Source of the DNA: Dastarcus helophoroides | Lineage: Eukaryota > Arthropoda > Insecta > Coleoptera > Bothrideridae | NCBI GenBank assembly: GCA_028583605.1 | Contig: CM053325.1 | Location: 44,896,987 to 44,960,986 of the forward strand | Length of the DNA: 64,000 nucleotides | Direction of reading: 5' to 3' | Shown here: positions 37,385 through 49,820 of the stretch, piece after piece | Layout of the letters: each line of letters opens with the position of its first letter | How positions within the stretch are numbered: position 1 is the stretch's first letter | Notes under the pieces: model-generated | What the model saw: the letters and a program-made list of their open reading frames with translations, nothing else | What the model was told of the DNA's origin: nothing | The model's database searches: none | Position numbers and translations under genes: made by a program

Positions 37385-37740
37385 TTTTTAGGGTTTCCTA
37401 CTTTAAAAAGAAAACTCCGAACCTTTATATAATCTCATTCTCGCGTCCGTTCGTCCGTCGGTTTGCCATTTGTCACAGTGTTTTTTATCAGAAACTGTGT
37501 ACCGCAGGAATTTGAAATTTGGCATAGCTTTAGTTCATCAACGATAAAAAAATGTATATTAAATTGGGAGGTTAGTTTTGTCGCAAGAAATATCAAGCCC
37601 TAATTATTTTTATTAACATATATATTGTGCAAAGTATCATTTGAAATGTATCGCTAGAAATTCCAAAATATTTTTATTTATACTTTTTGGTACATGGGTC
37701 TTCATGATATAGCTCAAATTTTGAAAGAAAGAATCTCCCA
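37385..37740 (+). repeat. Dispersed repeat family D, copy 3
   Basis: Best preserved copy: ATAATCTCATTCTCGCGTCC, GTTCGTCCGTCGG, TTGTCACAGTG, GCAGGAATTTGAAATTTGGC, TCAACGATAAAAAAATGTAT, GGGAGGTTAGTTTTGTC, AGTATCATTTG. It lies about 350 bp upstream of exon 1 of the transporter, so it could fall in the promoter or 5' UTR region. Confidence 0.7.
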
Positions 37741-40700
37741 GGTTTCTAAAGATTAAATTTAGATTTTGCTAGGATAAAACTTTGATACTCTGTATCTCGG
37801 TTAAAATCAAGTTTTGGTATAAGCTAAATGTGACTAAATCGCATTATTTTTACACGAAAAATCCACTCTTGCTCTATGTACCATTACTTATGGTCCAGCA
37901 TGTAGTTAACGTCAAATAAAAAAATGTGCAGCTTTTTCCGAATTATTTGAACAAAATATCCTAATTTCACAGGCCTATAAGGGAAAACAAAGTATTAGGA
38001 GACAACATATTATTATTAAACGTATTTACCAAGGTCTCAGTAGTGTGGGACAATCTATTCATTCTTTAATTTTAATATAAGAACATTTGTATAAAATTTC
38101 AACATTACTTAAATATAAAACTGTTTAATTTAGTTGTCTATTGTAGTAGGTATTGGTAGGCAACCCCAATTATACATACGAATGCGACTCGCTCTTAATT
38201 GACCCTTTTTTTTTATCGTAAAATAAATTTTATTTATTTTTATTTCAAATCCACTAGAACTAAATTAGTTGCAGTTGAAATTATAATGTAAACCGTTACG
38301 TGTGGAGAATTTATACGGAGTTTTCCTTTAGTGCATCTAATTTGGCAATCATGAAATAATTGCCAATAACCCTGCATAAGAAGCCAAATATCTAGGTATT
38401 ACTCTAATACTATTTTCATCGTAAAGTATTGCTTTAGTCAGACGCAAAATTTGTCTGTTCTTAGTTTGGAGATTTTTTTATAGGTATTTCATCCTGGCAA
38501 ACTTATTTCTTTCAAATGATTGAGATGAATATTAGGTATTTATTTTAAGGAAGACTTTAGTTATCAGTTAGATTACCTTTGAATGTTGGGATCTAAAAAA
38601 TATTGTAAGGGAGTACATAACAATACCTTTGCGAGATGCAAGGAACGCTTAGCCCAATAGAAATTAGGATATTTCCAGATACTAAAAACGTTGCAATAAT
38701 TCTAGTTCAATTTCTAAAGATACATCTAATCATGATTTTCGAGGACAGGCAGACTTAATACATTCGCGGAAAACTAAACCAGGATAAATTTATGAGGTGC
38801 GGTTATGTACGACAATTTTTTATCAAATTGCGAGTAGTTGATATACATACATATGTAGATCGTACCATGAAGACGAGATAAAGGCTGCTACATTGAAATT
38901 TTTAATGTCTTACAGGTCTGTTATGTTACAATAATCACCCTTTTTTGAAATATATTAAATGTATAATAATGCCCTTGAGCCCTCTAAATTTATAACACAA
39001 TTTTTAGTTTTTACTCTCCTTTAAATCAGATTATTTTAACATAATAGATGTCAAATTAATTAATCGTAAATATCAACAAAAAAATTAAATTAAATAGCAG
39101 ATTTGTAGGACATTAAACGTTGAAGAAAACGTGGGTGTTACAGGATAATAACGCCTTTGATCGATGTAAAAAAAGTCGAAATTTTAAAATTAAACTTGTT
39201 TCCATAGAAGTACGGACCTGAAAAATTCCACGAACAGAAGCTACACAACAAATAGATGCTTTCACATTGTACCTTCAGATTTCTTATACTTAATTATCTG
39301 TTAATAAGCCTTAATAATGAAATGTTTCAAAAATACATGTTTTATAAAGAAAATGTTTCGTCAAACTCATCACACTGCCTTTTCCATAGGATTAGTTATG
39401 TTAGTGATTGAAAATAAACATTTTTTGTTGGCTGCTATGTGTCTTGTTTAACGAACTTATTGCAAGGGTAGTTTGAATAATTACTGCAATAAATTTAATT
39501 TCGATATCTTTTGTTTATCGTTTATTTCCTACGCCTCAGCCCTCTCACGTTATTAGACAACATTATTCGCTGATGGTCAAGCAAAATGTAACCTATAACA
39601 CGCATGTCAAATAATTGCCATCGCTGATATAATACAGATTACGTGGACAGCAGTTGCATGTCATATCTATGAATTGGAAAGAAAAATTTGTTGACAAATG
39701 ATTTGTTTCAAAAACCGAAGCGAATTGGGTCTTTTTGCACTGCGTTGAGAGGAACCTAATGTGCAACATGTTTGGAAATTATAAGAATCTTTGACACCTA
39801 AGTTTAATTATTCATTATTAAACTATATTATTCTTTACTACAAACGAAACCATTTGAGTAATTATTATAAAATATTATTAGGTTTCCTTTCCGAGAAATT
39901 CGGAATTGATAGAATCAAGATTTTCAATAATCGGTCAAGAATTGCAACTTGCGTAATCAGTCACATACAGACTAACGACGGAAATACATGTTACATTTCA
40001 AAGGCAATGTTTAGAGTTAATAGCAATTCTAAAAAAAGGTTACCATAGTTTAGAATGGAGGAAGGTTTCCTCTCTCCAAAATGTTCGATTACAATAACTG
40101 ACTTGGTACAAAATTTCACGAGGTATAAATTACACATAATTTTATGACAGAAAGTCGCATTTCTTGGTAATAGAGAAAAAAAAATAAAATATATACTTGG
40201 TCCTATGTAATCTTATAAACATATTAGGATTCCTAGCAATTGATGTTTCTGGCTTTTTTTTTCAGCACATGTCGCTGGTATTGTCAGATAAGAAAGGAAA
40301 CATATATTTTTTATTGATGACACTTTTCTACTATTTATACTTTTTATAGATATCTAGTCACGGAAATAAAATTAAACGTTATCGTGTTTCGTGTCTTGTA
40401 GGTATAGAAACAAATTGAAAACTCTTAAAATATTAATAAAATATGTACTTGAGTAATGTGCTGCATAATGTGAATATGAGGAATGAATTTTCTATTTTAT
40501 ACGTAATTTACACTACTACAATCAGCTGCTCTGAACTAGAGAATATTTTTAAGGTCATCTTACAATAAAAAAACTTTCATGGTTTTGAAAATCCATCTAC
40601 ACATACCACAGTGTATTTAGCAACGACTTGTGTGGTCAGACAAGAAATCTCGCAAAATACATGCGAATGTAATTGTTACCGCATGCTCAACTGAAACTTA

Positions 40701-42340
40701 ATGACACTGTTCGGAAACAATTGGTAGAAAGTATCCCATCAAAAGCTATACTGTTGCATTATGCATAACTGCAAATCACTTGTGGGAAATAAAATGCAAT
40801 AAATACAGTCCTTAAATGTATAGTTTTTGCATTATTTAAGAAAACGATTTATGCACTCCCCAGTAGTAGTAATTTCACTCTATAGCAGCATAAAAATGAT
40901 ATAATTTATTTTGTAATACAGCTGTCTGGTTAATATTGCACTTAACATTTAAACCTTAAACAGTTAGAAAAAATAAATATATGCTTATATAGAAATATAA
41001 TTATAAACACATAGAAACAGTTAATAACGCACTAATTTTGACTATAAATAATCTATCAACAAACTATATTTTGAAGTGACTTTTTGAAATTTTCGAAATA
41101 TTAAAATAAATCCATATAAGAAAGTAAAATATATGTTTCTATATTAAGGCACCTTTACCTATCAACAGAATTTGTGTATTTTCTAAAAATATGATAAGAC
41201 TCCAACTCAAAGTACTGTGAATCAGGTTCATTGAATTGTTGCCAAATATTTATAAAATGTTGCTCGAGGCTCCCATTCTTCATCTGATTATACATTGGTA
41301 TGTAGTAGTATATCGAATAAATTTTCGATGGTCCGAATAAGCGAACGAGTTTGGAGATTCGGTTTTGCGTAACATTTCGCGCAGTTCATTTCATCGGAAA
41401 TATTTCACGCCGAATGCCTTATTTAAAACAAATGTAATATCGCCATTACAAATACTATGTTTACCTTGACCAATTGATAAATTTTTTATCGCAACTTTTA
41501 TAGATTCTTGCATGCAACCTAAATTTCCGAAACTGCTTCATGCACGTGTTGTTTAATGAATTGCGCAAAAAGAATTCATCATTTTTAGGAAAAATATTTT
41601 ACGGGATACCAACTTTAACACAACTTTTAGATGCAAATGTGATCATACGCAAAATAAATTAATCACTTTTGGTCAAGTTTAACCTGAATATTAAAGCAGT
41701 CAAAAGAAAGAAGCTTAATTATGTTTAAATATTATTTATTATTTTGATTTTAGCACACTATAATAGTTAAAAAAGTTTGGTTATGGTTTTAGTCATTTTT
41801 CGGCTTTACTATTTTCAAGGAATTTAGTTTTCTTAATTGTTATGTTATAGCATCTCGATAAATGTACTATTAATATTAAGTTTAGGTAATCATTATAATA
41901 GTTGAAGGTTCTATTATTTAAACGAATAACTCCGAATGAATTATTGCCCCACTGGTCAAGCCTTTTTAACAAAAAATACTTTTTCCTTTATGTAATATTG
42001 TGTATGTAATACATTTCAAAGGACTCAATGGACTTCTGAAAAGGATAAGGAAGTAAAACCCAACAATAAAGAAATAGAAAAGAGTTCGTCGAAATTAAAA
42101 TCTTCAATAGCATTTAATCAAGAAGCCTCTTTTATGAAGCGGTAGTTAAAAAAGAGATAACAATTGGAGAAACTAAGTAAGGACTATATGATGAACACTT
42201 AAGTTCTGTAACAAAAATAATCGATGATAAATTTCTTTCTGAATTTATGCACCCTCCACTTGTGGTGTAGAAGAACCTTTTTTAAATGTTACTCGTTTTT
42301 TCAGGAATAGTGAATTTTTGGTTGAATCATAAATAGTTTC
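37741..42340. other. Upstream intergenic stretch, nothing recognised
   Basis: No coding exon or element end seen. The 85-codon frame at 39791-40048 has no known motif. Confidence 0.4.
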
Positions 42341-42401
42341 GTAGGAGGCTTCTACCTATTTATTCTTCAAATTCTCCATGGATCTTATCAATAATATTCC
42401 T

Positions 42402-42511
42402 TCAGGATCCAATAGGACATGAGCCAAGGGCTTTCCAGTCGCATATTGCATATCCTTTAGGATCCACAAAAACAGTAACCAAGAGCTTTCCAGTTCCACA
42501 TTGCATATCGT
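42402..42511. repeat. Two-copy 55-bp tandem repeat
   Basis: AGGATCCA at 42404 and again at 42459, each followed about 25 bp on by CCAAGRGCTTTCCAGT and CATATTGCATATC/CACATTGCATATC. The unit is 55 bp, not a multiple of three, so the minus-strand 75-codon frame across it changes frame between units and is unlikely to be a conserved protein repeat. Confidence 0.7.
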
Positions 42512-42599
42512 TTTTTGCGCTTTTAGCAACGAAGTTCCTTCTTCACTGACTACACCAATTCTTGCTTTCTTGGTGGGTTTCAATGGTATACCCAGGTTG

Positions 42600-43040
42600 C
42601 ACTCTTTGTTAGGATTTTGGATAAATTATATATATTTCTATTATTACAAATGCTCCGGGTAATAGTATCATTTACTATGTTTTTAAATCATTAATCCAAA
42701 ATTAATTCCAAAATTCGCCACTCAAAAACTACTATCAGTCTGTGTGTACGTATGTTATCACGTTGCAAGTCGCAATTATTGATCAATTTTTACCATTCTT
42801 GTTTCTACTGATTTGAAATTTCTCAGAAGAGGATTCTCTTTTTTTAGAAAAGGTTTGTAAAAAAATTAATTTTTACTAAAGAAAACCGTAGTTTATTATA
42901 GAAAATTCTTATCTAGCAGTCTCAGGTCCTTGAAAATTTTATATGCATGGTGTCTTTTTAGTAGGTTACCTTTATACGGAGAACCACTTATTATAAAGAC
43001 AAACTAATTTATTTTGTGGATAGGACTAATCAAGGCTAAA
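42600..43040 (+). repeat. Dispersed repeat family C, uninterrupted copy
   Basis: Contains ACTACTATCAGTCTGTGTGT running straight into ACGTATGTTATCACGTTGCA and AGTCGCAATTATTGATC. The same sequence occurs split at 60360-60414 and 61810-62110, and the two stay alignable up to a shared TTTATTTTGTGG-like block near the right end. Confidence 0.7.
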
Positions 43041-43404
43041 CTTTCTCTTAAAGGTATTTTCAACTTCCTACCACTTCCGGTTATACAGAAAGTAGACACT
43101 AACTTTCTTATTTTAAATAGCTACTTCCATATTTTATTTTTTATTTGAATTTTTCGTAAAAAATATAAGGCAAGTTTATAAATACATGCTTATTGGTATT
43201 TTTTATAGTGAAAATACTTCAGTTTTTCGGAAAAAATGGCAAAAAAAGAGACGTACTTAAGACTCCTTGTATCTTTGTCACTATTTGTAGAAAAAAATGA
43301 AATTGGAATTGAAGTCATAAAGTAATACGGAAACTACAATGACATGATCAGCTGTTATATTTACTATGCAGAGTTACGGAAATTTTATGGTATTTATTGT
43401 GTTT

Positions 43405-44150
43405 GTTTATTTTTTTTTTTTTAGTTATTTTGAGGGTTTGCAGCTCGGAGATGCCGCTCTCGTATCCTCGGCGCTATCGGTTTTTGTTCTCCCAATCGGT
43501 TTGTTGGAGTTCTCTAGCTGTCATCTCCGCTTTTGCATTTTGGATCCATTTTTTCCTCGGGCGGCCTTTGTTATTTCTCTCAGTCGGCACCCAATTTTGC
43601 ACTTTACTTCATTCAAACATCGTAGGTGCCCGTACCCTTTCAGTAGTTTTTCATTAATGGTATCTATTATAGGGCCTGAAGTGGCCATTTTTCTTCGGAT
43701 CTCCTCGTTCCTGACCCAGTCCTGTAGTGTCAACCCACAGCATCTCCTCCAGTATGAGATTTCGGCTGATAAAAGTTTGTTGGACATTTTGCTATTTCTC
43801 ACCCAGGCCTCCGACCCATACGTTATTGTCGGTTCAATTAATGTTTTATATATATATTTCTTTTAGTTTTGTGTGTCAAGTTGTTGTTCCAGAATTGGAT
43901 TCAGTGCTTTAATCATATTCTTCCCTTTACCAATCTTTTTTTATTATATGCTTGTCATCTCTCCCGTCCTCACTTTTCAGGATTCCCAAGTATTCGTATT
44001 GGTCGACGTTTTTTATTACTATTCCCTGTCCTATTTTTATATCCTTCCCCTTTTCTCCTATGACCATGTATTTTGTCTTTTCTCTGTTGACTTCTAGTCC
44101 CCATTTTGTGTATTTTTCCATAAGCTTATCCAACATATACGTATGAGTTT
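43405..44150 (-). pseudogene. Degenerate 5'-truncated LINE, 3' end of reverse transcriptase
   Basis: Minus strand, 44136-43927: KYTKWGLEVNREKTKYMVIG, then DQYEYLGI. After a frame change it reads IGKGKNMIKALNPILEQQLD, a TAA at about 43868, then KTLIEPTITYGSEAWVR, YWRRCCG, DWVRNEEIRRKM and finally RNNKGRPRKKWIQNAK, ELQQTDWENK and stops, followed by a poly(A) tail (T-run at 43411-43424 on plus). This is the C-terminus of an endonuclease-reverse-transcriptase type LINE. At least one stop and two frameshifts kill it. GTTTGTTTATTT before the tail and GTTTGTTTTATTT after the 5' break look like a target-site duplication. The long plus-strand open frame over it is antisense shadow. Confidence 0.88.
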
Positions 44151-44619
44151 GTTTTATTTAAAAAAACTCTGCTTTTATCTGTTTTAGAATTGTTATCGCC
44201 CAAGTAGAATAATCACTGCTGACTTTCAATAATGCGTGACTGCTGAAACCTAGATAGATACTACACAATATACCTTGCATATAAAATAGCTAAATGAAAT
44301 GGAGGATAATTGTCATAAAAATAAAAGTTTTACAAATTAGGCATTGACTTTATGCTGACAATGTTATCCTTTAATCCTTGCTGTAAGTTTACTAAATGAG
44401 ATGCTTGCTACAAAATGAACTTATTTCATTGGAGAAATGCAAGATTTTTCGTGAAACATATGTGGCATAATACATGTTTATGTTGGATTTAGTCTTGAGA
44501 GAAAAGTAGATTTGTATGTTGAACTTCAAGACAAACTTTCTGCTTCTCTACGAGAATTTATCTGTTTATTATAAAACAATTTCCCGTGATGTGCACTCTT
44601 GGTTCCACCAACCATTTTT

Positions 44620-45010
44620 GAAACTTCAAACTTTTTCCGGAAGTTTCCACTTTAAACATGAAATTTCTTACCTTCTTCCTATAATTTTGACTTTAATGTC
44701 AAAAATTTAAATTTTTCTCAAAATGTTGACGCTTTATCAAAATTTCGATTGAAAATTTAATTCCACTTCTATAAATTAATCAGCTAATAAGCAAACTTTT
44801 GCAGGAAAAACTTTCAATAGTCAAAATTTCAAAATAAATCTTGAATACAAGACCACGTTTTGAGAATAAAGTAAAAAAAAAGGTTAAAATTCTGAGTTTA
44901 AATTTGAGATTTTGTAATTAAAATTAAAATTTCAAGGTAAAAGTGGATTTTATTTTAATTCAACCTAAAAAGTCAAAATTGTAGAAATAAGGAGCAAATT
45001 TCGAGTTAAG
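44620..45010. repeat. Degenerate ~20-bp A-tract array, orientation switches
   Basis: Up to about 44760 the units read in reverse (AAATTTTTCTCAAAATGTTG), afterwards forward (GTCAAAATTTCAAAATAAAT). The switch point near 44780 suggests two arrays joined head to head. Confidence 0.45.
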
Positions 45011-47034
45011 TAATATGGACCGTAATTGAGATACTTAGTTTGTCTGTTGGACACTATTGCGAAAGATTATAAAACTTCTTATAGCTCTTTTTTTCCAAAC
45101 TTATTGGTTTTTTTCTACCACTTCGATCTCAATTAGGAGCTTAGTTGATATATACACAAGAAAACGAGTTGAAGGGGGTTCAAAATTATTTGTAAATAAC
45201 CTTACCATATTCGCTAGTTTGCTATAATATATTACGGTTGCATATAAATTTCAATGTTAACAACATACCATTACAATTTGCAATGCGGAAGAGCTCCGAC
45301 ATTATCCTTGTTAGAACCAATACACAGGAGCGTGTGCTGAATTTTTATGTGTTATACTTTTTTATAATATCACTTTATACTTTTAAGAATTGGAGACAAA
45401 AAATATGCAAACGTAGCGATTATCCTCATTAATATTTAAGAGTTCGTCTAAATTCTAAACAATTTGTTCGCGAGAAACCACATGATGTCACCTCTGCATA
45501 ATTTTACGCATGAGTTGGACCATTAAATGTAGCAATAAGCTTAGTTATAAAGGGATATCATTTATAAGTTTGAAAGGCTTCGAACAACCATATAATTAAT
45601 TTGTAAACAGGAATGCTGTAATTGTTTGCAAAAAAAACTTATATGCATATGTGCAACTGCAATGATACAAATTCAGCTTGTATAAGGTGTTATTTATTTG
45701 TTTCGTGTTATTAGTGCAACCGTGAACAATAAACCATAAAAAGCTAAATGTTTAAAAACTTTAATTCATCAGCATGAATGGGCAATGTAAAATTACGTCA
45801 CTTTTTCAAAATATTTAACTTCATAATTGCCTTGTTTTGTAACATTTTCGCTTTTAATGACAAACATCTGCGTTAATGAGATGCGTCGAGAGAAATTAAG
45901 ATTGCTTTTAATTTTTTTTACGCAACAGAGATTCGAAAATAATTCAATCTCTTCCAGATATTAAACATTTTTAATAAACAGCGCTCGTTTTAGAAACAAT
46001 TTCAAATTATTACTTCTAAAACTGGAAAAACAGGACCGGATCAAGATTTGCGAGACCATGTGCAATTTATTGGTAGAGGCCCCGATAAAACTTTGTATCT
46101 AGAGAAAAACAACAACTAAGCATGTGTTCTGACGAAATAAAATATAAAACGACTTTCTTATTACTTTTCATGGTATATAAAAATGGGGGGGGGGGTATCA
46201 ATGAGATGTCCCGAGCAAGCTTAATTTGTTGGTAGAGGCCATCCAAAATGATAAAGTTCCTTGTAATATACTTGTTGCACTGTTCCTGTGAGCAACATGT
46301 ACTTGCTAAGCTCAATCCTTAAAGACATACAAAAGAAGGGCTCGAGAAGGTTTGTGCAATTTATTTGCAACTTATATTTTAACAATAGAAAAGCTTGAGT
46401 TTTGTTTTAGGATACTTTATCTAATAATGTCAATTTGCTTGCCCTGCTACCGTGTCATTCGTACTATTGCAAAATCTTCACCATCTCAATGGAAAATAAC
46501 ACTTTGGATATAATTCTTATAATGCATCCAAATTGTGTTACTATTGAGTGCATTGCATTAAAAACGTTTAAAAGTTTTTAGACAATAGACTTCTATTTTA
46601 AACCTGACAGTGGGCAATAACTCATTCCAACTTACCTTTTTACCCAAAGAAACTTACATATATCGGACAAGATGTGGTGAAGTCAATAAAAAAAAACTTT
46701 GGACCGACCAGCTTTTTCAATGCTAAATGCAAGGTTGCGCACTCTTATATTTGCATTGGTTCATTGCAAAAGTTCGCTCTCGATTGTATTAGGTTTTGTT
46801 TTCAGGGCTATATCGGCAACGTGGACTTTATCTCAAATATATCTTCTAAAAAAGTAACCATCGCATTGTTCGAGCTGCTGATAGATTTTTAAGCATGAGA
46901 GACGCAAATACCAATTAGCGTCATATCATGCTATATGAATTCTTTAAAGGAGTGCCTTTTAACATCATAGAAAAAATATATCGGAATAACCTTCAACTTA
47001 CACTGCGTAAAAATGGTTTGGCAGATTTCATCGC
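45010..47034. other. Intergenic stretch with small repeats, no gene
   Basis: Holds an 11-base G run at 46185-46195 and a duplicated TTGGTAGAGGCC motif (about 46068-46082 and 46227-46241). Open frames at 46067-46315, 46674-46892 and 46928-47215 match no family I know. Confidence 0.35.
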
Positions 47035-47205
47035 AGCCAGGGACAGATTTAGGTGGAGACCTCTGCCCCCACACGAAAGTGGATGGCTTTCTCTCTTTTT
47101 AGTCATTGAAAATATTTTGAAAATGACGAGAATTTGTCACATTTTCTTAGAACAACAATATTTATTGGCCTCCACCAGTGAATTCCACAAGATCCCGAGT
47201 AAGCC
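47035..47205 (+). repeat. Dispersed repeat family B, copy 2
   Basis: AAAGTGGATGGCTTTCTC and TTAGAACAACAATATTTA then CCTCCACCAGTGA match copy 1 at 2755-2915. It ends about 20 bp before a TA-site element. Confidence 0.65.
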
Positions 47206-47821
47206 TTCAGGTTGACGCACATACAGGGTGATAATTTGAAAAGTTTTTTAATTGGGGGGGAATTGGAGGGGAAACCAAAATGAAGTAATTTTTGATTCAC
47301 GTTGCCTCACCCCTTAGGAAGTAGCCATCCCAACTTATTTTATTTTAATAGGAATCTAATTTTTCTTTACAGACTTATAACAAAATATTAAATCCTACCA
47401 TTAGTTTCTGAGATTTCGGCGTTTAAATTAAACAAAATTTTTTGAAAACTAGTACTGTTAACTGTCTCTTACACAAAATATTTTAACATAAAAATCTCAA
47501 ATTCACATCAGCAAAACCACAAAATGTGTTTTTTTGACTCACCTCCCCCCTAGGGGCTCTTCACTCCTATTAATTTTTTCTTTTCAATTAATTGGGGTGG
47601 CTGGCTTCTAATACGAGAGGGGCGAAAGGGTGAATTGAAAAACACACGCTTTGGTTTCGCCGATGTGTATTTGAAATCTTTATAAAATTTTTTCTTTAAG
47701 AGGTAATTAAAATTATTAGTTTTCAAAAATGTTGCTTATTTTAAACATCGATATCTCAAAAACTAATTGACCTTTTAAACTTTCGCTATAAGACTGAAGA
47801 GAAAGCAACAAGCTTTCCAAA

Positions 47822-47851
47822 TATTTATTTATTTATTTATTTATTTATTTA
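47822..47851 (+). repeat. (ATTT)n microsatellite, LINE 3' tail
   Basis: About seven perfect ATTT units directly after the 3' UTR of the minus-strand LINE. Its position makes it the reverse-transcribed tail, not an independent microsatellite. Confidence 0.85.
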
Positions 47852-49155
47852 CTCATTCCAACAGATTTAAGTCTATAGTGGAAAAATACCTACATACTTA
47901 TAAATATAGCATGATAAAAATAAGAACCTAATAATTTTAATGGTAATCATAAAAAAAAGAAAATGTATAACAAATAAAGAATCCTAACTGAATAAAAATA
48001 ACATAAATAAACATAAAATAAAATAAAAGGAATCCAATAATTTGGTGTAAAGAATTAATATTAATTTATTGAATAACAATACTACGTAACTCTAAGTAAC
48101 TGTCTTTTTATACGCGGAGAACTTAAATTGTCAAGAAATATATCTATATTTTGCGGAAGGCTATTAGACAGGCGAATGCATCGAAACAATGGGCTGTTAT
48201 AATGGTGCAAAGTGGATGGGATAATATGAGAAAATGCCATGGGATAGCGTGTGTTAGGTCGCGGAACATGAAAGTCAATTTGTCGCAACAAATCCTCGGA
48301 CCTTATTTTACCAGTAACAATTCTTTGAAAAAGTATTAAGTAGTGCATATTTCTGCGGCTGGTTAAAGGTACTTCATTGACCATATTTAGCAGCTACCAA
48401 TAATCACAGTTTTGCTCTGGATAATTTCCATACATTTTAAGAAATACATATTTTGCAAATTTCCTATTAATTCCTTCCAGCAGATTGTTGTAATTTTCAT
48501 AGTAAGGACTCCAGACCTGACAACAGTACTCGAGTTTAGACCTTACTAGCGAATAATATAATGCTTTTATACAGTGAATGCTTGTGAAGCCTCTCGTGTT
48601 TCTAAATACAAAACCTAATACTTTTGTGGCTTGCTTCCAAACTTGTAAAATATGAGGTATAAATGTGAGCTGCGCATCCATAATAACTCCCAAATCAGTC
48701 ATTTGGGTGCACCTGTCAATAACTTGGCCCTCGATCAAATAATGACAATTTATAGGATTCTGAATCCTGGAGAAGGTTAATATTTTACATTTCTTTTTAT
48801 TGAGTGCCAGTCCATTACAGTCACACCAACTTTGCAGAGAATCTAAATCATCCTGCAAAATAGAGCAATCATCTGCGTATATAAAAGTTCTACAGTTTAA
48901 ACCTACAACTACATCATTAAAGAAGATATTAAACAATAATGGACCAAGGTTTGAACCTTGTCCTATTCCGCTGGTTGGAAAGTAAGGGTTAGATCTAAAT
49001 CCACCGTATGACACAATTTGTTGTTTATTGGTTATAGTTGATTTTATTAAATTAACTAACGAGCTACTTAAACCAAATAGACGCAATTTCTTTAACAGTA
49101 TACAATGATGAACTTTATCGAATGCTTTCGACAAATCTGTGTCCCAAACAAGGTA
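47822..49155 (-). pseudogene. Jockey-like LINE, 5'-truncated, one in-frame stop, (TAAA)n tail
   Basis: From the edge near 49150 the minus strand reads DTDLSKAFDKVHH, a SGIGQGSNLGPLLFNIFFND motif, the catalytic FIYADD, then LALNKKKCKILTFSR, DLGVIMDAQLTF, ALYYSLVRSKLEYCCQVWSP, to WCDYW-stop at 48396-48394. The same frame continues past the TAG as LLNMVNEVPLTSRR to 48082, so one nonsense change interrupts an otherwise intact C-terminal reverse transcriptase. The 3' end is GTTGGAATGAG followed by about seven TAAA units (47822-47851 on plus), a typical LINE tail. The 5' part including endonuclease and ORF1 is missing. Confidence 0.92.
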
Positions 49156-49455
49156 GGTTCATATTTCAAAATATAAATTAATGTGGAGTAAGGCAAGGTC
49201 ATTTAAAAAGCACTTCATATTGGTTCCCCTCCTATTCTTGATAGAAATTATTGTCTAGGAGATAATTTCCGATTGGTACTTTTCAGATTGTCACCCTGTA
49301 TATCGTGCGTACAGGAAAGGAGGTGACGCTTACAATATCTTTATTTGAATTTCGTCGCATTCCTCTTACGATAAGTGTGCGTTACCGCATTAAAAAGCAT
49401 TGAATATAAAATGATAACGTTGCTTCGTGTCGTTTCCCTTCCCATATGAGACAAC

Positions 49456-49812
49456 CAGTAGCGTAGCTATCGGAGGGCTAGACGGGGCAGTGCTCGGGGC
49501 TCCCAAACTCAAGGGGCTCCTTGGACTCTTACTTACAAACTATAAATTGAACTAGTGAAAATTTCTCCCACAATCGGAATATAAATAAACCAGATTCCAG
49601 GAACGCGACTTTAATAATGGCAACTTGTTGTATTTTGATTTTTAATTATATTATGAGTCGAATGTATTAGGATGAATCTGGAGTTCGACGAATCTGGATT
49701 ACGACCAATCTGGAATACGTCGAATTCGGAACACGACGAATTCGGAACAAACGATTTTAAATAGTTTGGTTGGGGCCCTAGTTTATTTTTTGCCCCAGGG
49801 CCTACGCCACTG
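49456..49812. mobile_element. 357-bp hAT MITE with perfect 8-bp TSD
   Basis: GAGACAAC at 49448-49455 and again at 49813-49820 is a perfect 8-bp target-site duplication. The element starts CAGTAGCGTAG and ends CTACGCCACTG, inverted repeats differing by one or two bases. GC-rich flanking blocks (GGGGCAGTGCTCGGGGC and GGGGCCC / GCCCCAGGGCC) surround an internal tandem array. There is no coding capacity; the hAT call rests on TSD length and tips. Confidence 0.92.
49671..49750 (+). repeat. Five tandem 16-bp units inside the hAT MITE
   Basis: GATGAATCTGGAGTTC, GACGAATCTGGATTAC, GACCAATCTGGAATAC, GTCGAATTCGGAACAC and GACGAATTCGGAACAA follow one another without spacers. Units 1-3 share AATCTGGA and 4-5 share AATTCGGAACA, so the array grew by stepwise duplication. 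Not CRISPR: no spacers, and the unit is too short. Confidence 0.9.
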
Positions 49813-49820
49813 GAGACAAC

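Larger units (their letters stand above)
47226..49298. mobile_element. TA-site DNA element split by a LINE insertion
   Basis: Left end CAGGGTGATAATTTGAAAAG; reverse complement of the right end CAGGGTGACAATCTGAAAAG. TA flanks both ends (47224-47225 and 49299-49300). Without the LINE at 47822-49155 the element would be about 740 bp, a normal MITE size. The tips resemble those at 28059-29200 (CAGGGTGA), suggesting related transposition machinery. No transposase seen. Confidence 0.8.

Noticed and set aside
42356..42583. 75-codon frame considered as a gene fragment
   Set aside because: It spans a 55-bp tandem repeat whose copies fall in different frames, and no domain is recognisable.
43366..43866. 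The longest-but-one open frame, 166 codons on the plus strand
   Set aside because: It is the antisense of the minus-strand LINE at 43405-44150, whose own frame carries reverse-transcriptase motifs. The same applies to several smaller plus-strand frames at 43397-44146.
46928..47215. 95-codon frame considered as a host exon
   Set aside because: Its second half is repeat family B, also present at 2755-2915 where the frame is not kept.
49671..49750. Regular short repeats considered as CRISPR
   Set aside because: 16-bp units with no spacers, inside a transposon with hAT ends, in an animal genome.
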